The position numbers were made by a program, and so were the translations under genes. A stretch of DNA of 64,000 bases. Source: CAYXVJ01 sp050309435. GTDB taxonomy: Bacteria > Bacillota > Clostridia > Saccharofermentanales > Fastidiosipilaceae. The DNA is taken from assembly GCA_050309435.1 (NCBI GenBank), contig JBNRMJ010000011.1:229921-293920 (forward strand), read 5' to 3'. Below, one piece after another: positions 1 through 9,043 of this stretch; position 1 is the stretch's first letter; each line of letters opens with the position of its first letter. The notes under the pieces are model-generated. The model saw only the letters and a program-made list of their open reading frames with translations. It was not told where the DNA came from and did not search any database.

Positions 1-193
1 GAATCATCTTCTGGGAACTGCAGGATCCGATTACCATCAAATCGGAGACGAGGCACAGGCAGCGATGAGTTTTTCCGAACCTGTAACCGGCTCGGAAGAA
101 TTGGCTAAGATCCTTCGTACGGAATACGATAATCTGCAATCAAATAAAGCGGCCGTCAAGCCGCAATCCGAAATCAAAATTCATTATGTCTAG
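1..193 (+). CDS. PHP-domain metal-dependent phosphoesterase, C-terminal end (partial)
   Basis: The frame starting at base 2 is open from the window edge to a TAG at 191-193, giving the last 63 residues of a protein whose start lies outside. It contains GTAGSDYHQIGDEAQ, which resembles the C-terminal metal-ligand segment (GSDxH) of PHP-domain phosphoesterases of the TrpH/YciV type, proteins that hydrolyse small phosphodiesters or 5' nucleotides. It converges on the next gene, with only four bases between the stop codons. The family assignment rests on this single motif, so it is tentative; the open frame itself is clear. Confidence 0.55.
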   Translation, partial: NHLLGTAGSDYHQIGDEAQAAMSFSEPVTGSEELAKILRTEYDNLQSNKAAVKPQSEIKIHYV

Positions 194-197
194 GTCC

Positions 198-605
198 TTA
201 ATCGAGGACCTTAAACGGTTGGCGTAAGATTCGGGTCAACATATTAGTCATGAGTGTAAATTCAGGCGGATAAGCATCTTTACCTTCAAGGTGTAAACTG
301 GGTTCGACATCCGAGGTATAAATCGAAAGAGTCCAGCTCTGGTGATATATGCTGTTCGCCTGAACGCTCTCGGCATCCGGATAATAAGCCTGCCAGGAAC
401 AGATATGACAAATTTCCAGCATTCGCAGGAGCTGTTCAGTATCTGTTTCGTTGAGGGAACGGGTAAAATTGCGATTCCAGCGATTGGACTCACGCCAGCG
501 CAACAAACCATGAGCCAGGTCAAACTGAACTTTGACCGAGCCCTTTCGATACATCGTTAATTCAACCTCAAGTAAGGTTATCCCCTCCAAGGTTTCTCCC
601 TCCAT
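198..605 (-). CDS. hypothetical protein, 135 aa
   Basis: No family is recognised. The protein is soluble, has no signal peptide or membrane segment, and is rich in Leu, Glu and Trp with a two-Cys cluster (EICHICSW) near residue 66. I chose the ATG at 605 because an AAAAGGGGATAATA ribosome site precedes it, whereas an upstream in-frame ATG at 638 has no such site. It is the last gene before the convergent PHP gene and may be read with the minus-strand genes upstream of it, although 63 bases separate it from the nearest one. The function is unknown. Confidence 0.6.
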   Translation of the reverse strand: MEGETLEGITLLEVELTMYRKGSVKVQFDLAHGLLRWRESNRWNRNFTRSLNETDTEQLLRMLEICHICSWQAYYPDAESVQANSIYHQSWTLSIYTSDVEPSLHLEGKDAYPPEFTLMTNMLTRILRQPFKVLD

Positions 606-668
606 TATTATCCCCTTTTGCATTATTGGAAATATCATACCATGATTTTACTTAAAATTATACGAAGC

Positions 669-1193
669 CTAAGGCAGCGTGATAACCTTGGCACTCTCGA
701 CCATCAGCTGAGCCAGTCCAATCGAATTGATCGGTGTTGCCAGACAAGTTTCCACGGTTATTTCATAGTGTGTCAACGAAGTCTGATCTACATGTAAAGC
801 ACAGCCCATTTCCTTCAGGGCCGCAAGTTGGCGGTTGATCGCACTGCCTTCTTTTACCAGCAGAGCTCCGCTGTTTAAGAAAACAATATGCAAAGGCAGC
901 TGCGACTGATGTAAAAGAGCTCGAAAAAACTTGCGCATCAAATCACGGCCAAGCTCTATGTCGTCTCTGCCCATTGATTCGGATCCCACAAGAAGGGTAT
1001 AGTCACCCTTATGGTCGTCTGCATGGAGTTTTAGTTCCGAAGGCAAAGGAAGGCCATCGTTTTCGCTTTGACTGTCATAACGAAGCCGGGTTACAAGAAC
1101 AGACGACAAAGGATCGATCTCGCCTTTTCCGCTTCTGCTCGCATGGATGCGTTTCCGTCTTGTCTGTTGCCACAATTTCTTCTTCATTCTCAT
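669..1193 (-). CDS. YedF-like DsrE-family protein lacking the usual cysteines
   Basis: Residues about 64-174 match the C-terminal DsrE-like domain of the selenium/sulfur-metabolism protein YedF: LLVGSESMGRDDIELGRDLM, then FFRALL, then a VFLNSGALLVKEGS stretch. In typical YedF proteins this is followed by a CGTCL motif; here the equivalent stretch reads ALHVDQTSL, so both cysteines are gone. The N-terminal TusA-like half is also missing and is replaced by about 60 basic and polar residues. It lies 16 bases downstream of the DUF6062 gene and is probably cotranscribed with it. A sulfur-transfer role is unlikely without the cysteines; a structural or binding role is possible. The start at 1193 has only a weak ribosome site. 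Confidence 0.65.
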   Translation of the reverse strand: MRMKKKLWQQTRRKRIHASRSGKGEIDPLSSVLVTRLRYDSQSENDGLPLPSELKLHADDHKGDYTLLVGSESMGRDDIELGRDLMRKFFRALLHQSQLPLHIVFLNSGALLVKEGSAINRQLAALKEMGCALHVDQTSLTHYEITVETCLATPINSIGLAQLMVESAKVITLP

Positions 1194-1209
1194 TGATCCG
1201 TCAGCTCGG

Positions 1210-1962
1210 TCAGCTTAGATCCACATCTCCTTCCAAACGCTTGATCGCGCGACTTAACGCGTCTTTACTGCGCCCCCAGGGCTTATCTTTATTGCGATAA
1301 TCGAATTTCAGAGTAAACCACTCCACATCATCTATCAATTGTGCGGCCATAGCCGATTGCTGCTCGGCGAGAACCGACAGAAATACGGCAGCTTCCTGCT
1401 GATTCAGGTACTTGGCGGCTCCTTCGAGAAGAGTGGCGATATGCGGTCTGCAAAAACCATCTTTCGACTGAAAAGCACTCCGGAAGTCTTCGTCATTGAA
1501 AAACTGCCAGAAAATTACATCAAGATAGCGATCCAGTGTAAATTGTATACGATCGCAAATCACACAGTCCGTGACTTGCGCACGAATTTCTCCGGCGAGC
1601 TCCGCCAGCTTATCTTTATAGTTCTCCTTGGATCTGTATCCAAAAAGACTCTTCTTCTCTGAAGGTATGACAGACTGCAGCGATCGATTTAGTGCGGGAA
1701 CATTTTCCTTCAGATGCGTATGCATCATCAAGCCCAAGCCCAGACGATTCTTCTGACTGTTATATAGATTAGTGAGGTGAGGCGCACAGAATCCATGTTC
1801 GTTTGTTTGCTGCCGAACATCCGGCTCCATCAGCGACGGCCCCAAATAGTATTCCAGCATTTCTTTATCTGCCCTGTCGGCCAGCCAGCATAAAGGACAA
1901 TCCACATCCGAGTGGAAGGCATCGTTTACAGGAATCGTGTATATTTTCTCTTTAGTAGCCAT
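1210..1962 (-). CDS. DUF6062 family protein, 250 aa
   Basis: This is a conserved clostridial protein of unknown function. It opens with YTIPVNDAF and a DCPLCWL motif, followed by YYLGPSLMEP and GFCAPH, then a CVIC motif and a second GFCRPH. The paired CxxC and FCxPH motifs look like two repeats of a Cys/His metal or redox site. There is no signal peptide and no membrane segment. The ATG at 1962 is preferred because AGAGGAACTT precedes it; a GTG at 1977 in the same frame overlaps that ribosome site. It is followed directly by the YedF-like gene, which suggests a shared redox or metal theme, but that is inference. Confidence 0.75.
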   Translation of the reverse strand: MATKEKIYTIPVNDAFHSDVDCPLCWLADRADKEMLEYYLGPSLMEPDVRQQTNEHGFCAPHLTNLYNSQKNRLGLGLMMHTHLKENVPALNRSLQSVIPSEKKSLFGYRSKENYKDKLAELAGEIRAQVTDCVICDRIQFTLDRYLDVIFWQFFNDEDFRSAFQSKDGFCRPHIATLLEGAAKYLNQQEAAVFLSVLAEQQSAMAAQLIDDVEWFTLKFDYRNKDKPWGRSKDALSRAIKRLEGDVDLS

Positions 1963-2014
1963 AAGTTCCTCTTTCACTAGTAAATAGCCTGAGACTCAGT
2001 CTAGCAGATTTACC

Positions 2015-3121
2015 TTATAATGTACCGCTCACCGGACTATTTGTTACTTCTAGTCGCGGACGATGTACGACTCTGACCGCACGCACATTCACAGACAAAA
2101 TATTTATAGATGTGTAAGTCTCGAGTTTTTCGGCCAAGGCCTCCTGGACCTCCCGGAGCACGTCTTTGGCGGCATAAGCATAATAAAGGGCAAGCTCGAG
2201 CGAAATGACAAGTCCGTATACCTGCTTATCAAGTTCGCAACGAGTCAAAGCTGCCACGCCTTCAACCTCGCCGGCGATATAAGCGATCAGGTTTTTCATG
2301 GCTTCGTCCGAAATGCTGTAATGGCCCAGACTAGAGAAAGTAGGTCTGACAACGGTTCGTTCCGCTTCTCCTACATTTCCCGCCTGGCCTCGGTCACGCC
2401 CTGAAATCCTCCGGATACGACTCAGATAGTCCTGAAAATATCCGCTGAACTCATGTTTTATTTCCATGCTGGGTACAGGAATCGTATGCTGGCCTTGAGT
2501 CATACGCGTAACTTTCGCCAGCTGTCGCTCCTCTTCCGATGTGACATCTTCGATTCTGATCAGCATGGACGGCCGCTGCAGCCAAAGATTATCGCAGATC
2601 CGGTCGAGCATCGAATCACTTGTCCCCAAAATCATCAAGGTGGTGGGTTGATGTTCGGCTAAAGCTCTGCGCATGGTTTGTGCGCGGGTTTCTTCCATGA
2701 ACAAAGCCCGTCTCACCGAGTCAATCTTCGTGGCCGATCGTTTAGCCGAGCTTCCCGTAACGATCGAGGTACCATGAATCAAAAGACCGTCGTCAATAAG
2801 ATAATGAATCGAAAACTCTCTGGAGACACGAATCGCCTGGGTGCTCTTGCCTGTGCCCGAAGGACCGACGAAAGCGACAACCGTGATCTTCGAAAGGCGT
2901 TCTTTCATCTCGGCGATCTGTACTTCTTCGTCTACCGCTTGGAATTCCCGAGCTGCCATCTGCAAACGCCCTAAAGGCGTATTCGGAGGCAGGCGGTCGG
3001 CAGGGCGCTCGTCCAGACGCGCACGTAAAGAAGCCAGTTCTCCTTTCGGATCCGGCTTCTCGATTTCTCCTTCGTCTTCGTGCTTACGCCGACTCCAGAT
3101 CCAGTCTAAGAGTTTGGCCAT
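2015..3121 (-). CDS. P-loop protein with C-terminal Asp23/Gls24-like domain, 368 aa
   Basis: An acidic and basic N-terminal stretch (1-75) leads into a P-loop domain with Walker A GPSGTGKST at 86-94. From about residue 270 the protein has an Asp23/Gls24 (DUF322)-like pattern (ISDEAMKNLIAYIAGEVEGV, then LELALYYAYAAKDV). This combination is known in Clostridia, where it is annotated as an envelope-stress-type protein; its substrate is not known. It sits 11 bases after yebC on the same strand with a GTGAGGTA ribosome site, so the two are probably cotranscribed. The P-loop is clear; the nucleotide used and the role are not. Confidence 0.75.
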   Translation of the reverse strand: MAKLLDWIWSRRKHEDEGEIEKPDPKGELASLRARLDERPADRLPPNTPLGRLQMAAREFQAVDEEVQIAEMKERLSKITVVAFVGPSGTGKSTQAIRVSREFSIHYLIDDGLLIHGTSIVTGSSAKRSATKIDSVRRALFMEETRAQTMRRALAEHQPTTLMILGTSDSMLDRICDNLWLQRPSMLIRIEDVTSEEERQLAKVTRMTQGQHTIPVPSMEIKHEFSGYFQDYLSRIRRISGRDRGQAGNVGEAERTVVRPTFSSLGHYSISDEAMKNLIAYIAGEVEGVAALTRCELDKQVYGLVISLELALYYAYAAKDVLREVQEALAEKLETYTSINILSVNVRAVRVVHRPRLEVTNSPVSGTL

Positions 3122-3132
3122 TACCTCACCAC

Positions 3133-3867
3133 TTACTCTTCTTCGTTCTCCCAGTTATGGAAGATATCCTGAACGTCGTCACTGTCTTCCAGCATATCAA
3201 TCATCTTACGCAAGCTGATTCTTACCTCGGGAGAATCGACTGTCACCCAGGTATTCGGGACCGGTTCGACGACCGCTTCCTCCAGGACATAACCGGCTGC
3301 TTCGAGTGCATTTTTCGCGCTTTCAAAATCTTCCGGTCTTGTGTAAACCAACGTGTACTCGTCTTCGTTCAGTACGTCGTCGGCTCCTGCCTCCAGTGCG
3401 TCCATCATGAACTGATCTTCGTCTTCGATATTCTCTTTTAATACGAGAATGCTGCCCTTATCTTCAAACATAAAGGAAACACTGCCTGTCGTACCGAGAT
3501 TGCCGCCGTTTTTATCGAATGCATGGCGAACTTCGCCGGCCGTGCGATTCTTGTTATCCGTCAGCGCGCGTACTATAACGGCAACACCGTTCGGGCCGTA
3601 GCCCTCGTAAGTGATTTCCTCGAAATTTTCATCGGCGCTGGCACCGGAAGCCTTGGCAATGCTGCGGTTGATATTGTCATTGGGCATGTTGTTGGACTTC
3701 GCCTTCGCAATAACGTCCTTCAAACGAGGGTTGGAAGCCGGGTCAGGACCACCGTGCTTAACAGCAACCTGGATCTCGCGACCCAATTTCGTAAATATCT
3801 TAGCTCTGGCCTGATCGATCGCACCTTTTTTTCTTTTAATCGTGCTCCATTTAGAATGACCTGACAT
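3133..3867 (-). CDS. yebC: YebC/PmpR family transcriptional/translational regulator
   Basis: The 244-residue protein starts with the family hallmark MSGHSKWSTIKRKKGAIDQA and continues with GGPDPASNPRLK, AKSNNMPNDNI and YEGYGPNGVAVIV, which are conserved through the whole family. Family members bind DNA or assist the ribosome at proline stretches; which applies here cannot be told from sequence. The start at 3867 has a perfect GGGGAGG ribosome site; an in-frame ATG 60 bases upstream lacks one and would add an unrelated sequence. Length is normal for the family and all conserved blocks are intact. Confidence 0.97.
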   Translation of the reverse strand: MSGHSKWSTIKRKKGAIDQARAKIFTKLGREIQVAVKHGGPDPASNPRLKDVIAKAKSNNMPNDNINRSIAKASGASADENFEEITYEGYGPNGVAVIVRALTDNKNRTAGEVRHAFDKNGGNLGTTGSVSFMFEDKGSILVLKENIEDEDQFMMDALEAGADDVLNEDEYTLVYTRPEDFESAKNALEAAGYVLEEAVVEPVPNTWVTVDSPEVRISLRKMIDMLEDSDDVQDIFHNWENEEE

Positions 3868-3952
3868 GGAAACCTCCCCTGTATGTAGTATTCTATTATT
3901 ATACGTTGTAGTGGAAACCCAATGCAAATACGCACGCGGAGGTCTAATATAA

Positions 3953-5311
3953 ATGTCTTATTCCGACTTAGCAGAAGTTAAAGCTATATTTAAACTCGAA
4001 CATGCCCTGTCGTGTCTAACTGTATATAAAAATGTCACCGAAAGTGATGTCATTCGTCAATTACGTTCTTTTCTCTCCGGACTCGCACGGCCCGGAGTCG
4101 CCGTGGAAGATAACATGGTTGAATATACGCGATTGCTAACCTTGGTTATGAATGCCGATATAGACGGCAGTTTAAGCAGAATAATAGTCCGCCGGATTCT
4201 TCTGACAGAGCACGCATTGAATAAATTGCTCGCGGAGCACGAGGCAGCGAGGCATCCGATGGCCACGTCCGCACTCAGCGAAATGGCGGCGGCCGATCTC
4301 GATGTGCTGCAGCAGCTGGCGGGTGTCTCCTCCTTACAAGTTAAAAAGCTCATGAATCTGAAAGCCGGAGACCAGAAACGCAGTGATCTGTCGGAACGTA
4401 TATCCCGTTTGGCCGTGTGGCATAATCAGGAAAATACCAGAATTTCGCATAACGAACTTCACGCATATGGAGATATTCTGGACAGCTTCGTCCGGAGCGT
4501 GAATGAGAACGGTTCCTGGTCGGGGATGCTCCCGGAACTTTTTCGTTTCCATCATGCTTGCGGAAACGGAATTCTGGCCGGATATCGCAGTTTAAGGCTC
4601 ACGAGTAACGGACTGGAGCCGGTAGTTGAGTCGTCTTCGCTATACAGGCCTGCTTTACTGGATTATCATGGCTGCTTTACCGATTTAAGGGAGCAAACCG
4701 AAGATTTCGCCCGCGGAGGATATGCAGCCGATACCATAATCACCGGAGTCGTCGGTGTGGGAAAACACAGTATCATTCGGGACCTGGCCGAACGTCACGC
4801 CGACGACAAGCTTAATTTCGTTTATCTGAAGACCACGGATAGTACACAGGTCATCGGGCTATTCGAACGACTCGAAATTTCGCCCAAACGATCGGTACTT
4901 GTCATTGACAATGTATATCCGGAAGCCGAAACAGATTACGATCAGGCTTATATCAGGACACTCAGACAGATTATGAGTAGAAAATCCGACAAAGTACTGA
5001 TTTATCTCCTGCATGACATATCGCGTAAAGCGATGATAAATGGTAAACTATTTGATCGTAAAGTGCTTCTGTCGATCGCGAATACCGCTTCGGAGGCCCT
5101 TATCGGGTCCTTCCCTTCAGTTTGTCATCTGCGTTTGCCTTTCGAGGAAGAAAATAAACTCCTGCTTGATCATCTGGCTATGAGTTTTGATGTGCGGCTG
5201 CGAACGGATCAATACGAAGAGTTTAACCGGTTCACTGAGAAGAACGGTTTGTTAAACACACCGGCAGCAGCTTTGAATTTCGTAAGAAATCTACTGATAT
5301 CAAGCATTTAG
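3953..5311 (+). CDS. DUF815-like P-loop ATPase with altered Walker A, 452 aa
   Basis: The C-terminal half follows the DUF815 AAA pattern: a DYHGCFTDLREQTEDF lead-in, a P-loop at 265-273 reading GVVGVGKHS, a Walker-B-like SVLVIDNVYPE near 318, and then RTLRQIMSRKSDKVLIYLLHD in place of the family's LEG-NVLIYATSN. The residue after the P-loop lysine is His272 rather than Ser or Thr, so magnesium binding may be impaired or altered. The N-terminal 230 residues are mostly helical with no known domain. A GGAGG lies ten bases before the ATG. It precedes prfC by 25 bases and may share its transcript. The function is unknown. Confidence 0.65.
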   Translation: MSYSDLAEVKAIFKLEHALSCLTVYKNVTESDVIRQLRSFLSGLARPGVAVEDNMVEYTRLLTLVMNADIDGSLSRIIVRRILLTEHALNKLLAEHEAARHPMATSALSEMAAADLDVLQQLAGVSSLQVKKLMNLKAGDQKRSDLSERISRLAVWHNQENTRISHNELHAYGDILDSFVRSVNENGSWSGMLPELFRFHHACGNGILAGYRSLRLTSNGLEPVVESSSLYRPALLDYHGCFTDLREQTEDFARGGYAADTIITGVVGVGKHSIIRDLAERHADDKLNFVYLKTTDSTQVIGLFERLEISPKRSVLVIDNVYPEAETDYDQAYIRTLRQIMSRKSDKVLIYLLHDISRKAMINGKLFDRKVLLSIANTASEALIGSFPSVCHLRLPFEEENKLLLDHLAMSFDVRLRTDQYEEFNRFTEKNGLLNTPAAALNFVRNLLISSI

Positions 5312-5336
5312 AGTCAGAAAAGGAAATATAGCATAC

Positions 5337-6962
5337 ATGAGCAATAAAGCAGCCAAGATAGAAAAAGAAGTGAAACGGCGTCGGACCTTTGCCATCATTT
5401 CACATCCGGATGCCGGTAAAACAACCATCACGGAAAAGCTCCTGTTATATGGAGGCGCCATCCACCTGGCCGGATCCGTTAAGTCCCGAAAGTCTAACCG
5501 TCATGCCACGTCCGACTGGATGGAAATTGAAAAGCAGCGTGGTATTTCGGTCAGCAGTTCGGTCCTGCAGTTTGATTACGACGGTTACTGCGTGAACATC
5601 CTGGACACTCCGGGACATCAGGATTTTTCGGAAGATACCTATCGAACACTGGTCGCCGCCGATGCCGCCGTCATGCTTCTTGACGGTGCCAAAGGCGTCG
5701 AGCCACAAACGATTAAACTCTTCCAGGTTTGTCGCATGCGCGGCATTCCGATCTTCACGTTTATCAATAAGATGGACCGGGCGGCCCTGCCTCCGTTCGA
5801 ATTAATGGATGAACTGGAGAAGGTTCTGGGGATTTTCTCCTACCCGATGAACTGGCCGATCGGAACCCATGGCGACTTCAAAGGCATCTATAACCGCCGT
5901 ACCTCGAAGGTCGAACTTTTCGATTCCAAGACATCGAGTCACGGTTCAAAACAGGTCAGCGCCAGTTTCAAGGATATCAACGATCCGGATCTGGCCCGCC
6001 TGATCGGTTCGGACGAAGATCTCGAAAAGCTGAAGGAAGACATCGAGATGCTGGACATCGCAGGTGAAGAATTCGACATGGACCGCGTCTCCCGCGGCGA
6101 ATTGACACCGCTATTCTTCGGCTCGGCTCTGACAAATTTCGGCGTGGAAACCTTTTTACATGCCTTTTTGAAGATGGCACCTCCGCCTTCCGCCAGAGAG
6201 ACCAAAACAGGTCGCGTCGATGCGACGGATGAATTTTTCAGCGGCTTCGTCTTTAAGATCCAGGCAAACATGAACCCGGATCACCGCGATCGACTGGCGT
6301 TTATTCGTATCTGCTCCGGTGCCTACGAGAAGAATCTTGAAGTAAAGCTCGTGCGCGAAAATCGCAATATCCGTTTGCAGCAACCACAGCAGTTTATGGC
6401 GCAGGATCACAAGGTTGTCGAGGAAGCTTATGCCGGCGATATCATCGGTGTCTTCGATCCGGGGCTGTACCGTATCGGCGACTCCCTGGTTGAAGGCAAT
6501 CAAAACGTCGTTTTCGAAGGTATCCCTGTCTTCCCGCCCGAGCACTTTGCCAGAATAAGCGCCAAAGACTCCATGAAGCGCAAGCAATTCCTTAAGGGTA
6601 TGGAACAGCTGGCTCAGGAAGGTACGATTCAGATGTACAAGCAGCCCGAAATCGGTACCGAGACCTTTATCGTCGGTGTAGTCGGTGTTCTGCAGTTTGA
6701 TGTTCTGGAACAGCGCCTGAAGTCCGAGTACAAGGTTGACATCCGGATTCAGCAGCTAAACTACCGCTCGGCCAGATGGCTGCGTTTGAAGAACAAGCCT
6801 TTTGCCGTGGCGGAGGATATGGAGAATCTCAATTTAACCTCTACAACGCTTCGTGTTATCGACCACCGCGAAGATCCTGTTCTCTTGTTCGAGTCCGATT
6901 GGGCCATCACCTGGGCGCTCGAACGCAATAAGGACATCGAACTCGTTTCGATCAACGACTAA
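5337..6962 (+). CDS. prfC: peptide chain release factor 3
   Basis: The 541-residue GTPase has a G1 motif HPDAGKTT at 23-30, the GISVSSSV switch I region, DTPGHQDFSEDTYR (G3) and FINKMDR (G4), followed by the RF3-specific domains II and III to the end (EDPVLLFESDWAITWALER). RF3 uses GTP to remove RF1 or RF2 from the ribosome after termination. All GTPase motifs are intact and length is normal. It follows the DUF815-like gene closely and ends at a strong shared terminator. The ribosome site before the ATG is weak and distant, so the gene may rely partly on translation of the upstream gene. Confidence 0.97.
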   Translation: MSNKAAKIEKEVKRRRTFAIISHPDAGKTTITEKLLLYGGAIHLAGSVKSRKSNRHATSDWMEIEKQRGISVSSSVLQFDYDGYCVNILDTPGHQDFSEDTYRTLVAADAAVMLLDGAKGVEPQTIKLFQVCRMRGIPIFTFINKMDRAALPPFELMDELEKVLGIFSYPMNWPIGTHGDFKGIYNRRTSKVELFDSKTSSHGSKQVSASFKDINDPDLARLIGSDEDLEKLKEDIEMLDIAGEEFDMDRVSRGELTPLFFGSALTNFGVETFLHAFLKMAPPPSARETKTGRVDATDEFFSGFVFKIQANMNPDHRDRLAFIRICSGAYEKNLEVKLVRENRNIRLQQPQQFMAQDHKVVEEAYAGDIIGVFDPGLYRIGDSLVEGNQNVVFEGIPVFPPEHFARISAKDSMKRKQFLKGMEQLAQEGTIQMYKQPEIGTETFIVGVVGVLQFDVLEQRLKSEYKVDIRIQQLNYRSARWLRLKNKPFAVAEDMENLNLTSTTLRVIDHREDPVLLFESDWAITWALERNKDIELVSIND

Positions 6963-6980
6963 TTAACCAAGGAATAAAAT

Positions 6981-7026
6981 AAACCGGCTCGTATGCCTTA
7001 GCGAAGATTCATACGAACCGGTTTTT
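6981..7026. terminator. bidirectional Rho-independent terminator between prfC and the ABC ATPase gene
   Basis: Arms AAACCGGCTCGTATG (6981-6995) and CATACGAACCGGTTT pair with one mismatch around a 14-base loop. T runs follow on both strands, TTTTT on plus and TTTATTTTATT on minus. It lies between convergent genes and can serve both. Confidence 0.9.
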
Positions 7027-7033
7027 CTATTGA

Positions 7034-8128
7034 TCAATTCAGACGAAGTCCGCTTTCCGCATCAAATATATGGATTGCTTCCGGGTCGATGGCGAAACGC
7101 TGTCGTTCCCCCGACTCAAAATGATAATGTCCGGGCATGGTCATGACAAGCTCGCTATCGTCATCAAGCTTAACGAAAAGCGACTGCTCCTTACCAAGAT
7201 TCTCGATGACATCGATGTAGCTGCTAAACGTATGCATATTCAAGAGATTATCATGAGCACTTAAGAAGCGCTCGGAGCGAACGCCGATAATGACTTTCTT
7301 ACCTTCGAAAGCACGAGTTTTCGCCAGATCTCCGGTTGTTATACCTACTTGAACGAGTTTGTTATCCGAGATAAAGATCCCGTTCGTTATTTCACCCCGG
7401 ATAATATTCATCGTGGGTGAGCCGATAAAGCGCGCCACAAACAGATTAGCCGGTTTATTGTAGAAATCCGAAGGAGGTCCGACCTGCTGAATCTGACCGT
7501 CATTTAACAAGACGATTTTCGTCGCCATGGTCATCGCTTCCGTCTGGTCATGAGTCACGTAAATCGAAGTGGTATCCAGTTGTTTATGCAAACGAACCAG
7601 TTCGACCCGCATGTGCTCGCGAAGTTTGGCATCCAGATTTGATAAAGGCTCATCCATCAAAAAGACCTTCGGACGTCTGACCATCGCCCTGCCCAGAGCG
7701 ACTCGCTGGCGCTGACCGCCGGATATGTCAGAAGGTCTGGAATACAAGTAATCTTCCAATTGAAGAGTCTTCGCTGCTTCTAGAACCCGTTCGTGAATCA
7801 GTGCTTTTCTTTCTTTTCTCATCTTCAGAGAAAAAGCGATGTTGTCATATACGGTCATATGCGGATAAAGCGCATATGATTGAAAGACCATGGCGATATC
7901 CCTGTCTTTCGGAGCGACTTTATTGACGACCCGATCGTCGAAACGAAGCTCTCCTTCCGTTATGGAGTTTAGTCCCGCTATCATGCGAAGCAGGGTTGAC
8001 TTGCCGCAACCGGAAGGCCCCAGAATAACGCAGAAATCTTTGTCTTCGATTTCCAGGTCGATGTTGCGGATCGTAAATGCTTCACGGCCTTCGTATTTTT
8101 TACCAACGTTATGTAGTGATACTTTCAT
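7034..8128 (-). CDS. sugar ABC transporter ATP-binding protein (MsmK/UgpC/MalK type)
   Basis: It has Walker A GPSGCGKST at 37-45, signature SGGQRQRVALGRA, Walker B VFLMDEP, and a C-terminal OB-fold regulatory domain (about 240-364) typical of the MalK/UgpC subfamily. It would energise the MalF-MalG permeases encoded just upstream. The 364-residue length is normal. The ATG is preceded by AAAGGAGTTATAT, and the malG stop is 11 bases upstream. Such ATPases often serve several sugar importers in Firmicutes; the second sugar transporter in this window (54-58 kb) has no ATPase of its own, so sharing is plausible. Confidence 0.95.
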   Translation of the reverse strand: MKVSLHNVGKKYEGREAFTIRNIDLEIEDKDFCVILGPSGCGKSTLLRMIAGLNSITEGELRFDDRVVNKVAPKDRDIAMVFQSYALYPHMTVYDNIAFSLKMRKERKALIHERVLEAAKTLQLEDYLYSRPSDISGGQRQRVALGRAMVRRPKVFLMDEPLSNLDAKLREHMRVELVRLHKQLDTTSIYVTHDQTEAMTMATKIVLLNDGQIQQVGPPSDFYNKPANLFVARFIGSPTMNIIRGEITNGIFISDNKLVQVGITTGDLAKTRAFEGKKVIIGVRSERFLSAHDNLLNMHTFSSYIDVIENLGKEQSLFVKLDDDSELVMTMPGHYHFESGERQRFAIDPEAIHIFDAESGLRLN

Positions 8129-8139
8129 ATATAACTCCT

Positions 8140-9042
8140 TTACCCTTTCACCGAACCGGCAGCCAGGCCCGAAACCAGTTGATTTTGAAGCAACATAAAG
8201 AGAATAACGATCGGGATAGCCGTAATTAAGCTTCCCGCGGCAAAAGCAGGCTGATTCATGTTACGGGCATCATTTACCAGACTGAAGAGACCCGTTGCCA
8301 TCGTATAGTCTCTCGGCGTGGTCAATAAAACTTTTGGAAGCATGTAATCGGTGAACGGACCGATAAAAGACCACAAGGCAACAATGGCGAGCATAGGTCT
8401 GACAATCGGTAAAATAATCATGCGATAGACACTGAGGTTCGAACAGCCGTCGATTCTGGCGGCCTCGTCGAGTTCCGCGGAGATCGAGTCGATGTAACCC
8501 TTCATAATAAAAGTGTTTGTCGCGATCCCTCCGCCGGCGTAAATCGCCACCAGCATCATTTGTCGGGAAAATGCCGGAACGATGCTGCTGATGATCGAAT
8601 GCAGCGTGAAGTAAGCCGTTATTCCCGCGAAGGTCGGGATGACCTGGATCAGCATGATCGTCAGAAGCGATGCTTTTCGCCCGGTAAAACGAAATCTCGA
8701 GTATGCATAACCCGTAAAGGAAACAATCACGATTGTTACCAGGGTTGATGCCAGCGAGATAAATATCGTATTTCTGAGCCAGAGGAAGAAATGCGTCTCG
8801 TTAAATAAAAAGTCGAAATGCCTCAGCGAGAAGGTATAGGTATCGCCCAGACGGATATACTGTTGCTGGTCGCCGTTAAACGAACTGATGACAATCTGCG
8901 CGATCGGCCAGATGACATTAATGGCATAGAGACTTAAGAAGATATAAGTCAGAGCCAAACCAACTTTCCCCATCGTCGTCAACGGTTGCTTGTCGGAGAG
9001 ATAAAGATCTTGTTTTCCGCTTTTCTTATCACGTCTCTTCAT
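8140..9042 (-). CDS. malG: maltodextrin ABC transporter permease, MalG type
   Basis: This 300-residue inner-membrane protein has about six transmembrane helices and the ABC coupling loop EAARIDGCSNLSVYR, which docks onto the ATPase. The end, LVSGLAAGSVKG, is the typical MalG C terminus. It starts two bases after the malF stop with an AAGGAGATGTAGC ribosome site that overlaps that stop, so translation is coupled. The substrate is inferred from the maltose-type set of genes and the alpha-amylase elsewhere in the window. Confidence 0.93.
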   Translation of the reverse strand: MKRRDKKSGKQDLYLSDKQPLTTMGKVGLALTYIFLSLYAINVIWPIAQIVISSFNGDQQQYIRLGDTYTFSLRHFDFLFNETHFFLWLRNTIFISLASTLVTIVIVSFTGYAYSRFRFTGRKASLLTIMLIQVIPTFAGITAYFTLHSIISSIVPAFSRQMMLVAIYAGGGIATNTFIMKGYIDSISAELDEAARIDGCSNLSVYRMIILPIVRPMLAIVALWSFIGPFTDYMLPKVLLTTPRDYTMATGLFSLVNDARNMNQPAFAAGSLITAIPIVILFMLLQNQLVSGLAAGSVKG

Positions 9043-9043
9043 G

